64,000 nt of DNA, taken from contig NC_007677.1 in NCBI RefSeq assembly GCF_000013045.1, positions 1,922,001 through 1,986,000 on the forward strand, given 5' to 3'. Both the position numbers and the translations under genes were made by a program. The notes under the pieces are model-generated. The model ran no database searches. It had not been told where the DNA came from and saw only the letters and a list, made by a program, of their open reading frames with translations. Position 1 is the stretch's first letter. Each line of letters starts with the position of its first letter. Below are positions 40,016 to 49,765 of the stretch, piece after piece. This DNA comes from Salinibacter ruber DSM 13855. Its GTDB lineage: Bacteria > Bacteroidota > Rhodothermia > Rhodothermales > Salinibacteraceae.

Positions 40016-41917
40016 ATGAGCGAGGTTCTCGACGACAAGCCCGAGGTTCTGGTCCAGAAGCTCGACGCCCTCCCCACCGACCCCGGCGTCTACAAATTTC
40101 TGGACGACGAGGAGTCGGTCCTCTACGTGGGCAAGGCCAAGAACCTGCGCAATCGGGTGCGCACCTACTTCCAGCAGAGCCGGCAGCGGGACGGCCGGAT
40201 CGAGGTGATGGTGCAGAAGGCCGTCGACGTGGACATCATCGTGACGGACACGGAGGCGGAGGCGCTCATCCTGGAAAACAACCAGATCAAGGAGCTCCAG
40301 CCCCGCTACAACGTCAACCTGCGGGACGACAAGACCTACCCCTACATCTGCATCAAGAACGAGCGCTTCCCCCGCGTCTTCAAGACGCGAACCGTGAAGC
40401 AGGACGGGTCCGAGTACTTCGGCCCGTACGCGGACGTGTCGAAGATGAACTCGATGATGGACGCGATCCGGTCGGTCTTTCAGCTGCGCACCTGCTCGCT
40501 TGACCTCACCGAGGAGAAGATTGAGGCCGGAAAGTACGACGTGTGCCTGCAGCACCACATCGACAACTGCAAGGCCCCCTGCGTGGGCAAGCAGTCCGAG
40601 GCGGACTACATGGAGACGATCGAGCAGGTCAAGAAGCTGCTCAACGGGCAGACCCAGGAGCTCATGGACCTGCTCAAGGACGAGATGCAGCGGCAGTCCG
40701 ACGCCCACAATTTCGAGGAGGCCGCCCGCCTGCGCGACCAGGTCAAGGCGCTGAAGGACTACTCCCAGCAGCAAAAGGTCGTCAGCCAGGACTTCGCCGA
40801 CCGCGACGTGTTTGCCCTTCACGTCGAACGGGATGAGGACATCGGCTGCGGCGTGCTCTTTCAGGTGCGGGAGGGCAAGATGATCGGCAAGCGGCACAAG
40901 TTTCTCCGCTCGGTGGAGGAGCGGTCGGACGCGGAGCTGATCCTATCGCTGGTGGAGAACTACTACGCCGAGGCGAACTTCTACCCCGAAGAGGTCCTTC
41001 TCTCTCACGACCCGAACGACCACCCGGCCCAGGACACCCACGCCCTCGAAGAACTGCTCCGGCAGGAGCAGGGACACCAGGTCCCGATCAAGGTGCCTCA
41101 GCGCGGCGAGAAGGCCAGCCTCGTCCGCATGGCCACGTCCAACGCGAAGCTGCAGGTCGGCGAGTGGAAGACCCAGCAGATGAAGCGGGAGCGCAACCGC
41201 ATCCCGGAGAGCATCAAGGCCCTGGGTGAGGCCCTCAACATGGAGGCCCCGCCGCGCCGCGTGGACGGCATCGACGTGTCGCACCACGGCGGCAAGGAGA
41301 CGGTCGCCTCCTGCGTCGTCTTCACCGACGCCACGCCGCGCAAGAGCGACTACCGCACCTACAAGATCCGCTCGACCGAGGAGGGCACGCCCGACGACTA
41401 CAAGGCGATGCGGGAGGTCGTGCGGCGCCGCTACCGGCGCATGGTGGAGGAGGACGGCCCCTGGCCCGACCTCGTCGTCATCGACGGCGGGAAGGGCCAG
41501 CTCTCCAGTGCCGTCGAGATGCTGAAGGAGGTCGGCGCGTTCGACCGGTTCCCCGTCATCGGCCTCGCGAAGCGCCTCGAAGAGGTCTACCGGCCCGGCG
41601 ACTCCGACCCGGTCTTCCTCGCCAAGGACAGCCCGGCCCTCCAGCTGCTCCAGAAGGTGCGGGACGAGGCCCACCGGTTCGCCGTCACCTACCAGCGCAA
41701 GCGGCGGAAGAAGAAAACGCTTCAGTCCGAACTGCTCGACATCCACGGGATCGGCCCCAAGACCGCGAAGAAGCTGCTCGGGGAATTCGGATCCGCGGCG
41801 AAGGTGAAAGAGGCCGACGAAGAGGCCCTGGCCGAGGTCGTGGGCCCGGCCAAGGCCGAGACCATCACGGACTACTACGACGAGACCGAGGCCCCAGCGC
41901 CCGCGGAGACGGAGTAA
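40016..41917 (+). CDS. uvrC: Excinuclease ABC subunit C
   Basis: UvrC makes both incisions in nucleotide excision repair. Domain order is complete in 633 residues: GIY-YIG nuclease (DPGVYKFLDDEESVLYVGKAKNLRNRV, about 20-95), UvrB-interacting UVR region (about 205-240, DAHNFEEAARLRDQV), the RNase H-like 3'... 5' incision domain (RRVDGIDVSHHGG ... LVVIDGGKGQL, about 415-545) and the C-terminal helix-hairpin-helix pair (LLDIHGIGPKTAKKLLGEFGS). The start MSEVLDDKPEV at 40016 is chosen; the frame upstream overlaps the antitoxin control region. It is divergent from the toxin-antitoxin operon. Confidence 0.97.
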   Translation: MSEVLDDKPEVLVQKLDALPTDPGVYKFLDDEESVLYVGKAKNLRNRVRTYFQQSRQRDGRIEVMVQKAVDVDIIVTDTEAEALILENNQIKELQPRYNVNLRDDKTYPYICIKNERFPRVFKTRTVKQDGSEYFGPYADVSKMNSMMDAIRSVFQLRTCSLDLTEEKIEAGKYDVCLQHHIDNCKAPCVGKQSEADYMETIEQVKKLLNGQTQELMDLLKDEMQRQSDAHNFEEAARLRDQVKALKDYSQQQKVVSQDFADRDVFALHVERDEDIGCGVLFQVREGKMIGKRHKFLRSVEERSDAELILSLVENYYAEANFYPEEVLLSHDPNDHPAQDTHALEELLRQEQGHQVPIKVPQRGEKASLVRMATSNAKLQVGEWKTQQMKRERNRIPESIKALGEALNMEAPPRRVDGIDVSHHGGKETVASCVVFTDATPRKSDYRTYKIRSTEEGTPDDYKAMREVVRRRYRRMVEEDGPWPDLVVIDGGKGQLSSAVEMLKEVGAFDRFPVIGLAKRLEEVYRPGDSDPVFLAKDSPALQLLQKVRDEAHRFAVTYQRKRRKKKTLQSELLDIHGIGPKTAKKLLGEFGSAAKVKEADEEALAEVVGPAKAETITDYYDETEAPAPAETE

Positions 41918-42052
41918 GTTTCCTCACAGCACCGAACTCTGCCGGCGGGTTTTTCTTCGCAATAACGGTAATAGACAGGATCGAAAAAGCGCCGATCCCG
42001 TCCCAGTCTCCACTCGACATCTGTTTTCTCTGTCACGTCCCACGCCCCCTAC

Positions 42053-42385
42053 ATGCCTCCCCCCGACCCCGGATCGCTGCTCAACCGGCTCGTCGACGAA
42101 CACTGGGACACCGCGGCCCGGCACGCCTGGCGCCAGTACGACCAGCGGGGGCGTGGGGCGATCGTCTTTACCGTCCAGGCCGACGCCGCCCCCGAGGAGC
42201 GCACGCCCCTCAAGTACCTCACCTTCAACGACACGTCCGCGGCCGAGGACGGGGCCTTCTCGAAGCTCCACGAACTGGTGCGGGCGTACAACCCCGAGGA
42301 GCAGGTCGTGGCCGCCGCCGTGCTACCCGACGAGCGCACCGTCTTCGAGGTGTACGAGCAGGAGCCGCACCCCCCTCAGGCCTGA
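42053..42385 (+). CDS. Small acidic protein of unknown function
   Basis: A 110-residue soluble protein (MPPPDPGSLLNRLVDEHWD) with a regular alternation of helix and strand: ARHAWRQYDQRGRGAIVFTVQ, LKYLTFND, FSKLHELVRAYNPEEQVVAAAVLPDERTVFEVY. It has no signal or membrane segment. No family recognised. It lies 135 bases after uvrC and converges on a thioredoxin-like gene. Confidence 0.7.
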   Translation: MPPPDPGSLLNRLVDEHWDTAARHAWRQYDQRGRGAIVFTVQADAAPEERTPLKYLTFNDTSAAEDGAFSKLHELVRAYNPEEQVVAAAVLPDERTVFEVYEQEPHPPQA

Positions 42386-42607
42386 CCGGACAAGAAACAA
42401 GCAGGAGTCGCAGGCGCCGAGCCGGCGGAACGGCCCGTTCGCCCCGGCACAGCACGGAGTCGTTCCGCCGTCCGGAGGACGGAGGGACATCGGTCTCCGC
42501 GACGATGGGCACGTACTTCCACCTCCTCTCGATGCAGGTGCCTTCCGCGAACGGACGCGTCGGTGGCCCCACAGTCGGTGGTCCCACAAGATGAGGCAAG
42601 CCGGAGG

Positions 42608-43237
42608 CTACTCGTCCACGACGGACGGGGACGATCCCACGGCGGCCTGAAGCCGCTCCGCGAGTTCCGCGTCGGCATCCTCCCAGCCGCCCGCCTCGTA
42701 GTGCTCCAGAAATTCGCCGATGAGCTCCATCTTGTCGTCGTACGCCTCCGTCAGCTCCTCGAACCGGCGGGCCGCCGCGTCCGGCCGCGGGCCCCACGTG
42801 AAGAGCTCCGCCCCGTCGCTGGAAAACACCACGAGCTTCGGGATGCTGCGGCTTCCGTCCGTCAGGTACTGGTCCATCACGTCCAGATTCTCATCCCGGG
42901 GCAGGATGCGGAGCGACACCTGATCGGACAGGGCCGCCGCCTCCGCAATCACCGGGAGCAGGAACGCCGAATCGCCACACCACGGCTCGGTGAGCACCAT
43001 CCAGAGCTGGGGCTCCTCGATGGCCGCCACGGCCTCACGGAGCGGCTCCGACGGGGCGTAGGCCTCGTGGACCTGCGCCTGCCGGTCCCAATTGTATTCG
43101 AGGTAGTGGTGCAGGCGCCGCGCCTCCGGATCGGTGTCGTCGGCGGGCGGCGTGTCCAGCCGTTCAGACCACGCCTCTCGGTACTCCTCGTATCGCAGCC
43201 CGTCGTGCGGACGGCCCTCGTCGAAAAAATCAGGCAT
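42608..43237 (-). CDS. Thioredoxin-fold protein lacking CXXC (thioredoxin_9-like)
   Basis: A 209-residue protein with a helical N-terminal half (LRYEEYREAWSERLDTPPADDTDPEARRLHHY in part) and a thioredoxin fold in which the active-site position reads EPWCGDSAFLLP, that is Cys without the second Cys. RSIPKLVVFSSDGAELFTWGPRP contains the cis-proline strand. This matches the family whose members share WCGDs and are not classical disulfide reductases. Function unknown. The ATG at 43237 is used; the frame further upstream is antisense-like and Arg-rich. Confidence 0.82.
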   Translation of the reverse strand: MPDFFDEGRPHDGLRYEEYREAWSERLDTPPADDTDPEARRLHHYLEYNWDRQAQVHEAYAPSEPLREAVAAIEEPQLWMVLTEPWCGDSAFLLPVIAEAAALSDQVSLRILPRDENLDVMDQYLTDGSRSIPKLVVFSSDGAELFTWGPRPDAAARRFEELTEAYDDKMELIGEFLEHYEAGGWEDADAELAERLQAAVGSSPSVVDE

Positions 43238-43322
43238 CGGTGGGAAGACAAAAAGTTCGGGATCGCAGTGAATCGGGTCGCGCTCTTCGGGACCGCACGG
43301 CCGCCCGACGCGTGGGGCGCCG

Positions 43323-44072
43323 CTACAGCCAGCGACGCACCTTCGCCGCGAGGTAGCCGCCCGCCGCCAGGCCGGCCACCGTGAAGATCGACTGGCGGAG
43401 CGCCGAGGACTCGTCCTCGCCCGTGAGGGTTTCCTGTGCGGACTCCACCTGTTCTTCGATGGTGTCCTCCGCCTCGTCCGCGAGCCGCGCCCCAACCTCT
43501 CGGGCCTCGTCGGAGGCCTCGGCCGCCGCCTGGCGCACCGTTTCGCCGGCCTCGGTGCCCGCACGTCGGGCCTGCTCGGAAGCGCGCCGGGCCAGGTCTT
43601 CGGCCTGCTTGCGGAGGCCCGCCCCCTGTTTCTGGGCCTGATCGGCGAGGCGCCGACCGGTCTCTTCGGCACGGTTGCGGACGTCTTCGCCGGAGCGGGC
43701 GGCCCGTTCAGACAGGTCCGTCCCCACGCCGGTCGCTACGCGCTGGGCCTCGTCGATCAGGCGGCGCAGACGGCCACGGGCCTGCTCCGAAAGGCTGGGC
43801 GGCTGCGGCCGTGTAGCGCGGGCGGCCCCGTATCCGGCGGCCGCCCCCGCAAGTGAGGAGATCGTCAGTGCGAGGAACGGATGGCGCTGCACCCAGCTTT
43901 CGGCCTGCTTCTTGGCCTGCTGGGCCCGCAGGCGCGTCACCTCGGCCCGGAGCTCGTCGAGGAGGTCGTTCATTTCTTGTGCCGTCTTGTCCGCAGTCGA
44001 CTCGTCGGATGGGGCGTCCGAAGACGCCTCCGAGGCATCGGTGCGGTCAATATCGGAATTGTCTGGGCTCAT
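43323..44072 (-). CDS. Amphipathic-helix repeat membrane protein (DUF883/LEA-like)
   Basis: A 249-residue protein: acidic N-terminus (about 1-30), coiled coil (KTAQEMNDLLDELRAEVTRL), a first hydrophobic segment (FLALTISSLAGAAAGYGAA, about 68-87), then about 110 residues of Ala/Arg/Glu helix with 11-residue periodicity (ARRASEQARRAGTEAGETV and similar), and a last hydrophobic segment (IFTVAGLAAGGYLAAKV). Such A/R/E repeats resemble late-embryogenesis and apolipoprotein helices; the terminal GG motifs resemble DUF883 ribosome- and membrane-associated proteins. A role at the membrane under osmotic stress is an inference. It pairs with the 78-residue gene upstream. Confidence 0.75.
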   Translation of the reverse strand: MSPDNSDIDRTDASEASSDAPSDESTADKTAQEMNDLLDELRAEVTRLRAQQAKKQAESWVQRHPFLALTISSLAGAAAGYGAARATRPQPPSLSEQARGRLRRLIDEAQRVATGVGTDLSERAARSGEDVRNRAEETGRRLADQAQKQGAGLRKQAEDLARRASEQARRAGTEAGETVRQAAAEASDEAREVGARLADEAEDTIEEQVESAQETLTGEDESSALRQSIFTVAGLAAGGYLAAKVRRWL

Positions 44073-44157
44073 GGGCTGAAAGGGGTCGGAAGAGGGAATT
44101 GAAGTTGAATGAGAGCCGGGGACAAGGTCTCTTGGCTTCACGCCCGGCTGGGATCCT

Positions 44158-44394
44158 TCAGTCTCGGAGCATCACCCCGACGAACACGCCGACGCCGAAC
44201 GCCCCGATCATCGTGGCCTTTTGGTGTTGCCGTACCCACGAACGGGCCATGTCCGTCGCGAGGGAGGACGACAGGCCGCCGGGCATCTCCATCTCATCCG
44301 CCTGATCCCAAGATGATGGATCGGGGTCCTCGAAGGGAGCCCCCGAAGACGTCGGGGAATCACCGGGCGCAGGATCAGTCGAAGGATTAGACAT
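44158..44394 (-). CDS. Small tail-anchored membrane protein
   Basis: A 78-residue protein: 45 polar, Pro/Ser/Asp-rich residues, then an amphipathic part (SLATDMARSWVRQHQKATMIGAF) and a C-terminal hydrophobic helix GVGVFVGVMLRD. The helix with repeated small glycines and the terminal Arg-Asp resembles the end of DUF883 proteins. It is on the same strand as, and 85 bases upstream of, the amphipathic-helix protein, which has the similar element ESWVQRHPFLALTI, so the two may be related and interact. Confidence 0.65.
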   Translation of the reverse strand: MSNPSTDPAPGDSPTSSGAPFEDPDPSSWDQADEMEMPGGLSSSLATDMARSWVRQHQKATMIGAFGVGVFVGVMLRD

Positions 44395-44616
44395 GAGCGT
44401 CTAAGCTTTTGGGAGAAAGGAGGTTGAGACGGAGTGGATTTAGAAGTTTCTGAGTCCCCGGGTGGGAACGAAGGCGCCAGCGGCGACTTTCGTCTAGGGC
44501 GCTCGTCCTGGGTCGAACCGCCCTCGGTTCGTGTCGTAGGAGAGAGCCATACCGAGGACCCGGCCTCAAATTTCCGTTCGGCGTCGTCACTCGGATTTGA
44601 CTCGCACACCCTAAAA

Positions 44617-47600
44617 ATGATTCCCCACTGGCGTCGATTTCTTCTCCTCTGCGTGCTGGCGGGGACGGCCTTGTCCCCGGCCCGGGCCCAACAGGAGGCC
44701 CCTCGGCCGGCGGACGCATTTGGGGGGGCGGTGGAGCTGTACCAGCAGCAGCTCTATCCGGACGCGGCCACGGCGTTCGCTACGTTTCGACAGGCCCACG
44801 CGTCCCACGTTGCGGCCCCGCAGGCCCTCTACCTGGAAGCGCGGGCCGCCCTGGCGCAGGGAGACGACGCGGGCACCCGACGCCTGCTCAGCCGGCTTCA
44901 ACGCGAGTATCCGTCGCACCCGCGGGCCCGGACCGCCCGGCTCGGGCTGGCACAGTACTACCTGGATCAGGGGAATCCCGACCGGGCCAAGTCGCAACTC
45001 CAAACCATCGCGACGGCCCCCAGTCGCCCGGACGAGGGCGCGCAGGCCCTCTACCTCTTGGGCCGGACGGAGCAGAATCAGGGCAACCCCAACGCCGCCC
45101 TCCCCTACTTCAAACAGGTTTACTCCCGCTACCCCAACGCCGAGTTGGCCCCAGCGGCCCTGTACGCCCGGGGCGTCACTCAGGTGCGACTGGAGCGCTA
45201 CGACCGGGCCACGGCCTCGTTCGAGCGGCTCGGCGAGCAATTTCCGGACTCCCCGTTTTCGGAAAACCTGGGCACCATTCTGGGCGAAGTGTACTACCGG
45301 GTTGGCCAGTACGAGAATGCCGCCACGGAGCTGCAGCGACGCCTTCCGGATCTCACCGGCTCCACTCGCGCCCGCACCCTGTTCCTGCTCGGCGAGACGT
45401 ACAGTGCCCTCGGGCGCCGAGAGGACGCCACAACGCAGTACCGGTTGATTCTGGAGGAGCTGCCGAACAGCTCGTACACAACTCCTGCCCGCTACGGGCT
45501 CGCGTGGCAGCACTACAACGCGGGGCGGCACGCGGCCGCCGCCGAGGCCTTCGCGGCGGTGCGCGCAGCGGACCATCCGCTCGCCGACAGGGCAACGTAC
45601 TACGAGGCCGCGAGTCGGGCCCTCACCGGCGCCCGGGCGGAGGCCCTGGAGCTGTACCGCACCTTCCTCGATCGGGCCGAGGCGGGTCCGCTGGCAACCG
45701 CGGCCCAGTACGAGGTCGGCCTGCTTCACTACCGACGGGAGCGCTACGACCGAGCGGCCTCGGCCTTCCGCGCCGCCACCCAACAGGCCTCGTCGGCGGG
45801 GCCGCGCGGCGAGGCATTCTACTGGCTCGGCAATGCCTACCTGGCGACCGACAATCTGGACTCGGCCCTAGATGCGTATACTGAGGCGATCGATCGGGGG
45901 GCCGCTCCCGAGTCGGTAACCGCCAAGGTGCGGTTCCAAAAGGCATGGTCCCTGTACCGCAACGGGCGCTACGGCGAGGCGGGCACGGAATTCCAGGCCC
46001 TCGCCGACGCTCACCCTGAAACGGCCCGGGGCCAGGAGGCGCTCTTCTGGGGGGGCGACACGTTCTATCAGCGGGAGCAATACGGAGCGGCCCGACGACA
46101 ATTCCAGGCGTACCTGGACACCAGCCCGGACGCACCGCAGCGAGCGGGCGCGCGGTACGCCCTTGCCTGGACGTATTTCAAGCAACGTCGCTTCGAGCCC
46201 GCCGCCCGGTCGTTTCGCCGGTTTCTGGACGTGTACGACAGGGACTCCATGTCCGACGTCCCGTACCGGCAGGACGCCCGCCTTCGATTGGCGGACTGCT
46301 ACTTTGCCCTCAAGCGGTACGACGACGCCCGGGCGGCGTACGACCGCGTCGACGGGGCAGGCGTCGAGTACGCGCTCTACCAGGGAGGGCGGGCCCTGTA
46401 CTACGCGGGCCAACCGGGCGCCGCCCGCGATCGCCTCCGTCGCTTCGTCGACGACTTTCCCGACAGTCCCCTCCGCCCCGATGCGCTGTACCGCCTCGGG
46501 GACATTCACTTCCAGGAACAGCGCTACGAGGCCGCCCGGGACGCCTTCACTCAACTGCTCGACGATCACCCCGAGACGGCCCGTGCCGCCGAGGCCCAGT
46601 ACGCGATCGGGGACACCCACTACAACGCGGGCGAGATGAAGGACGCTGTGCAGGCCTACCGCGCCGTCCTCGAAACCTATCCCGAAAGCCCCTCCGCCAG
46701 TGAGGCGGCCTCCAGCCTCTTCTTTGCCCTCAACGCCGCGGGCCAACAGGATCGCGCCGACAAGCTCATCGCGGCGATCGCAAACCGCGTGCCGGACGCC
46801 AACATGGAGGACCGCCTGCGCTACCACCGGGCCCGGGCCGCGTACCAGCGCGGCGACTCGAAGCGGGCCCTCCGCCTCTTCCGCACGTTTGTGCGCACAA
46901 CCTCCACCGAGGCGCGCGTGCCGGACGCGTATTACTATCTCGGGCTCTTGTACGCCGACACCGACCAGTACGAGGAGGCCAAAAACTACCTCCGGCAACT
47001 CACGGACCAGTACCCCGACAGCGAATACCTCTCGGATGCCAGCCTTCGGCTCGGGGAGATTTACCTCGAGGAAGGGGCCAACGAGCAGGCCGCGGCGGCC
47101 TACCGCACCGCCGCCGAGCAGGACGACACCCGGGACGAGCTGCGGGCCCAGGCCCGGTACGGCCAGAGCCAGGCCCTCCTGCAGCTCGGCCGCACCAGCG
47201 CGGCCGACACCCTCCTGTCCCAGATTCTGGAGGCCGAGCCCCAGGGCCCCCTCCGAAATGCCGCGCGGCTCGGCCTCGGACGGGTTCGAGAGGAGCAGGG
47301 GCGCACCGACGAGGCGCTCGACCTCTACCGGCGTGTCATTCGCGCGTCGGATGGGGAAACCGGCGCCGAGGCGCTGTACCGCCTCGGGCGGCAGCTTCGG
47401 CGGCAGGGAAATCCCCAGACCGCCATCCGTGAACTGGAGCGCATGCCGTCCCTCTTCGCCGGACACCCCGAGTGGGAGGCCCGGGCGCTGCTCGAACAGG
47501 CCCGGGCGTACCGCGCCCGGGGCGAGACCGGCCAGGCCGTTCAGCTGTACGACGAGGTGCAGCAGGCCTACGGCGGCACTCCGTTTGCCGAGACGGCCCG

Positions 47601-47628
47601 GGAAGAACAACAGGCAATTGAATCGTAG
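44617..47628 (+). CDS. Large periplasmic TPR-repeat protein
   Basis: A 1003-residue exported protein: signal peptide (HWRRFLLLCVLAGTALSPARAQ), then almost entirely 34-residue tetratricopeptide units, at least twenty, with recurring Y-x2-A-x3-F and YP...A patterns, for example GNPNAALPYFKQVYSRYPNAELAPAAL in part. It resembles the YbgF/BamD type of periplasmic TPR, greatly extended. Expected role: scaffold for assembling envelope complexes. It opens a six-gene plus-strand block ending in ExbB-ExbD; the beta-barrel gene starts 57 bases later. The longer frame from 44434 adds residues before the signal peptide and is rejected. Confidence 0.92.
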   Translation: MIPHWRRFLLLCVLAGTALSPARAQQEAPRPADAFGGAVELYQQQLYPDAATAFATFRQAHASHVAAPQALYLEARAALAQGDDAGTRRLLSRLQREYPSHPRARTARLGLAQYYLDQGNPDRAKSQLQTIATAPSRPDEGAQALYLLGRTEQNQGNPNAALPYFKQVYSRYPNAELAPAALYARGVTQVRLERYDRATASFERLGEQFPDSPFSENLGTILGEVYYRVGQYENAATELQRRLPDLTGSTRARTLFLLGETYSALGRREDATTQYRLILEELPNSSYTTPARYGLAWQHYNAGRHAAAAEAFAAVRAADHPLADRATYYEAASRALTGARAEALELYRTFLDRAEAGPLATAAQYEVGLLHYRRERYDRAASAFRAATQQASSAGPRGEAFYWLGNAYLATDNLDSALDAYTEAIDRGAAPESVTAKVRFQKAWSLYRNGRYGEAGTEFQALADAHPETARGQEALFWGGDTFYQREQYGAARRQFQAYLDTSPDAPQRAGARYALAWTYFKQRRFEPAARSFRRFLDVYDRDSMSDVPYRQDARLRLADCYFALKRYDDARAAYDRVDGAGVEYALYQGGRALYYAGQPGAARDRLRRFVDDFPDSPLRPDALYRLGDIHFQEQRYEAARDAFTQLLDDHPETARAAEAQYAIGDTHYNAGEMKDAVQAYRAVLETYPESPSASEAASSLFFALNAAGQQDRADKLIAAIANRVPDANMEDRLRYHRARAAYQRGDSKRALRLFRTFVRTTSTEARVPDAYYYLGLLYADTDQYEEAKNYLRQLTDQYPDSEYLSDASLRLGEIYLEEGANEQAAAAYRTAAEQDDTRDELRAQARYGQSQALLQLGRTSAADTLLSQILEAEPQGPLRNAARLGLGRVREEQGRTDEALDLYRRVIRASDGETGAEALYRLGRQLRRQGNPQTAIRELERMPSLFAGHPEWEARALLEQARAYRARGETGQAVQLYDEVQQAYGGTPFAETAREEQQAIES

Positions 47629-47684
47629 CGGGCCGCCGCCTCCCGCCTCTCACTCTCGCTGTAATCTCTTCTTGGCTCTCCCGT

Positions 47685-49412
47685 ATGCGCACTCTTCGTC
47701 TCGGGCCCGTGCCCATGCGTTCCCGTCTCATCGGCCTCTGCCTCACCGGGATGGTCCTCCTCTTGATCGCTCCGCCCGTGCAGGCCCAGCAGACCGACAC
47801 GACACAGCTCCCCGAAATCGCCCCGCGGGAGATCGAAATTCGGGGCGAGCGCCAGATCGCCCTTCCCTCCCTGGAGCGCCAGCCCCTGACCGGCTTCACG
47901 ACGCCCCCTGCGGTCCCGACCGTGCCGCCGGACCATCGCCCGTATACCGGCACCTACGACCAGCCCCTGGACGGCCTTCCCGAGAGCCTGCCGGTCCCCG
48001 AATCGGTCGCGTCGTCGATGGCCCCCACCGCCGAGCCGGCTCAGGGCTACCTGGAGGGCGGCAGCGGCCGGTACTTTAGCCGGTTCTTCGAGGGGCGGGT
48101 TGGGGTGCCGGTGTCGCCCCGCAGTCGCCTCTCCGTGCACGGCGCGTACACGGGCACCGAGGCGGACCCGAACGACGACGTCGCCGAGGCCCGCGTGCGT
48201 CTTCAACACACGCAGGACGCCGTTCGGGTCGACGCAATGGCGCACGGCAACGTGCAGCGGTACGCCCTCTACGGCGCCTCTCCCCTCAGGCCATCCATCG
48301 CCGAAGTCCCCGACCGGGAGAGCTACTCGGCCGGCGGCGCGGTGCAGGTCCGCCGCACAACCCCGAATGCCCCGGCCCGGGCGACGGTGCGCTACGACCA
48401 AACCGAATATACCTCTCACTTTGATCCTGCCACCTCGGAGCAGACCTACAGCCAGCAGCAGCTGGGCCTCCGTGGATCGGCGACGGCCCCGGTTCCCTAC
48501 CGGCCCCGCGTGCAGGCCCAGTACCGACGATCGTGGTTGGGGGAGGACCCGCAGACCCAAACCGCCTACGACGCGGACGTCAGCGGCACGGTCTCGTACT
48601 CCCCGATCGAGTCGGTGTCTATCGAGGCCGGCGCCGCCGTCCTCGCCTTCGACACGCCCGCTCGGCCGGCCCGGTCGAACGCCGGATCGGTGGGCGCGAC
48701 CTTCGTCGCACCCGTCGTAGACGCCGAGTGGCGGGTTAATGGCGGAACCCGGCTCTTTCTTCGCAATCAGCCCCGGCTCGGCGATACGGCCCTGGATGCA
48801 CTCTACGCCACCAACCCGTACGCCCAGCACGCCCCCTCTCTCCGCCCCACCCTCGAAACGACCCACGCGGAGGGGGGCCTCACCCTCACGCGCGGCCCGG
48901 TGCGGATGAAGGCCGCCGCGGGGTACCGGTACGCCCCAACCTACCGGTACTTCAACCGCGCCGGCCAGGGCGCCTACCAGGGGCTGTATCGGGTTCGGTA
49001 CGATGCCGCCCGCATTCTGGAGGGCCGGGGGGAGGTGGCCCTGCAGGGCGTCGACGGCGTGCAGGCCTCCCTGGGCCTGTCGGTGCGGGACGGGACGCTT
49101 CCCGACGTGGACGGCCCCATTCCGAACTTTGCCGCCGTCACCGCGGACGCCCTCGTCACGGTCTCATTCGCAGGGGGCGACGGCTTTTTGAAGGCCCACG
49201 GGGAGTTTCACGGGCCGCGCGACGCCGGCCTCGCCCGCACCGTTCGGCTTGACCCATACGTCTCCATCGACCTCGAAGGCACCTACGCCGTGGGGGCGGA
49301 CCTCGAGCTCGTGGCCCGCGCCGAGCAGCTCTCGCCGGACTCGCCAACCCTATGGGCAAACTATCCGCAGCCCGTCGCCGAGCTCTCGGTGGGCCTGCGG
49401 CTGCAATGGTGA
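47685..49412 (+). CDS. Outer-membrane beta-barrel protein
   Basis: A 575-residue protein with a signal peptide (IGLCLTGMVLLLIAPPVQAQ) and an N-terminal proline-rich region (about 35-120). The rest alternates hydrophobic and polar residues in strands of 10-12, with many Tyr/Arg girdle residues (YRYAPTYRYFNRAGQGAYQGLYRVRYD in part), and ends in a C-terminal Trp (ELSVGLRLQW), a Bam-type barrel signal. There is no TonB plug domain. Function unknown. It lies between the TPR gene and the HU-like gene. The second ATG, 11 codons in, is also possible. Confidence 0.85.
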   Translation: MRTLRLGPVPMRSRLIGLCLTGMVLLLIAPPVQAQQTDTTQLPEIAPREIEIRGERQIALPSLERQPLTGFTTPPAVPTVPPDHRPYTGTYDQPLDGLPESLPVPESVASSMAPTAEPAQGYLEGGSGRYFSRFFEGRVGVPVSPRSRLSVHGAYTGTEADPNDDVAEARVRLQHTQDAVRVDAMAHGNVQRYALYGASPLRPSIAEVPDRESYSAGGAVQVRRTTPNAPARATVRYDQTEYTSHFDPATSEQTYSQQQLGLRGSATAPVPYRPRVQAQYRRSWLGEDPQTQTAYDADVSGTVSYSPIESVSIEAGAAVLAFDTPARPARSNAGSVGATFVAPVVDAEWRVNGGTRLFLRNQPRLGDTALDALYATNPYAQHAPSLRPTLETTHAEGGLTLTRGPVRMKAAAGYRYAPTYRYFNRAGQGAYQGLYRVRYDAARILEGRGEVALQGVDGVQASLGLSVRDGTLPDVDGPIPNFAAVTADALVTVSFAGGDGFLKAHGEFHGPRDAGLARTVRLDPYVSIDLEGTYAVGADLELVARAEQLSPDSPTLWANYPQPVAELSVGLRLQW

Positions 49413-49534
49413 TCCAGTCCGGACGCGTCGGGGGGCGGCGTCCTCAGGCCCTCGGATTTTATGTTGCGCCCCACGAACGTATTTTTAGGGTGACCCTCGG
49501 ACCACTCCCGCTCATTCATTCTCCCACGTTCGTC

Positions 49535-49741
49535 ATGGAGTCCCCTTCCGCCGAAGACGTCATCGAGGCGTTCACCGACGTGGTCCAGGATCAACTGGAC
49601 ACCGGAAACGCCGTAGAGGTGCCGGGCCTCGGCACGTTTTCCGTTGAGCACCGCCCGAGCGGGGTGCAGGAGGAGGACGGCGTTCGTCGTCTCGCCCCGC
49701 CCCGCAACGAGGTCGTCTTCACCCCAGAACCGGGCGCGTGA
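49535..49741 (+). CDS. Short HU-family-like DNA-binding protein
   Basis: A 68-residue protein with the HU/IHF layout: one N-terminal helix (SAEDVIEAFTDVVQDQLDTG), then VEVPGLGTFSVEHRPSG and the arm region RRLAPPRNEVVFTPEPG. It is shorter than the 90-residue HU and lacks the first helix pair, so DNA bending is not certain. It is 24 bases upstream of the HU-TM-SPOR gene whose N-terminus has the same fold. The ATG at 49535 is used; the upstream frame overlaps the barrel gene. Confidence 0.75.
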   Translation: MESPSAEDVIEAFTDVVQDQLDTGNAVEVPGLGTFSVEHRPSGVQEEDGVRRLAPPRNEVVFTPEPGA

Positions 49742-49765
49742 CTCCTTCATCACTTGCAGACCCCC

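Noticed and set aside
41965-42000. GGATCG...CGATCC stem after uvrC
   Set aside because: Six-base stem with no following T-run; cannot be called a terminator.
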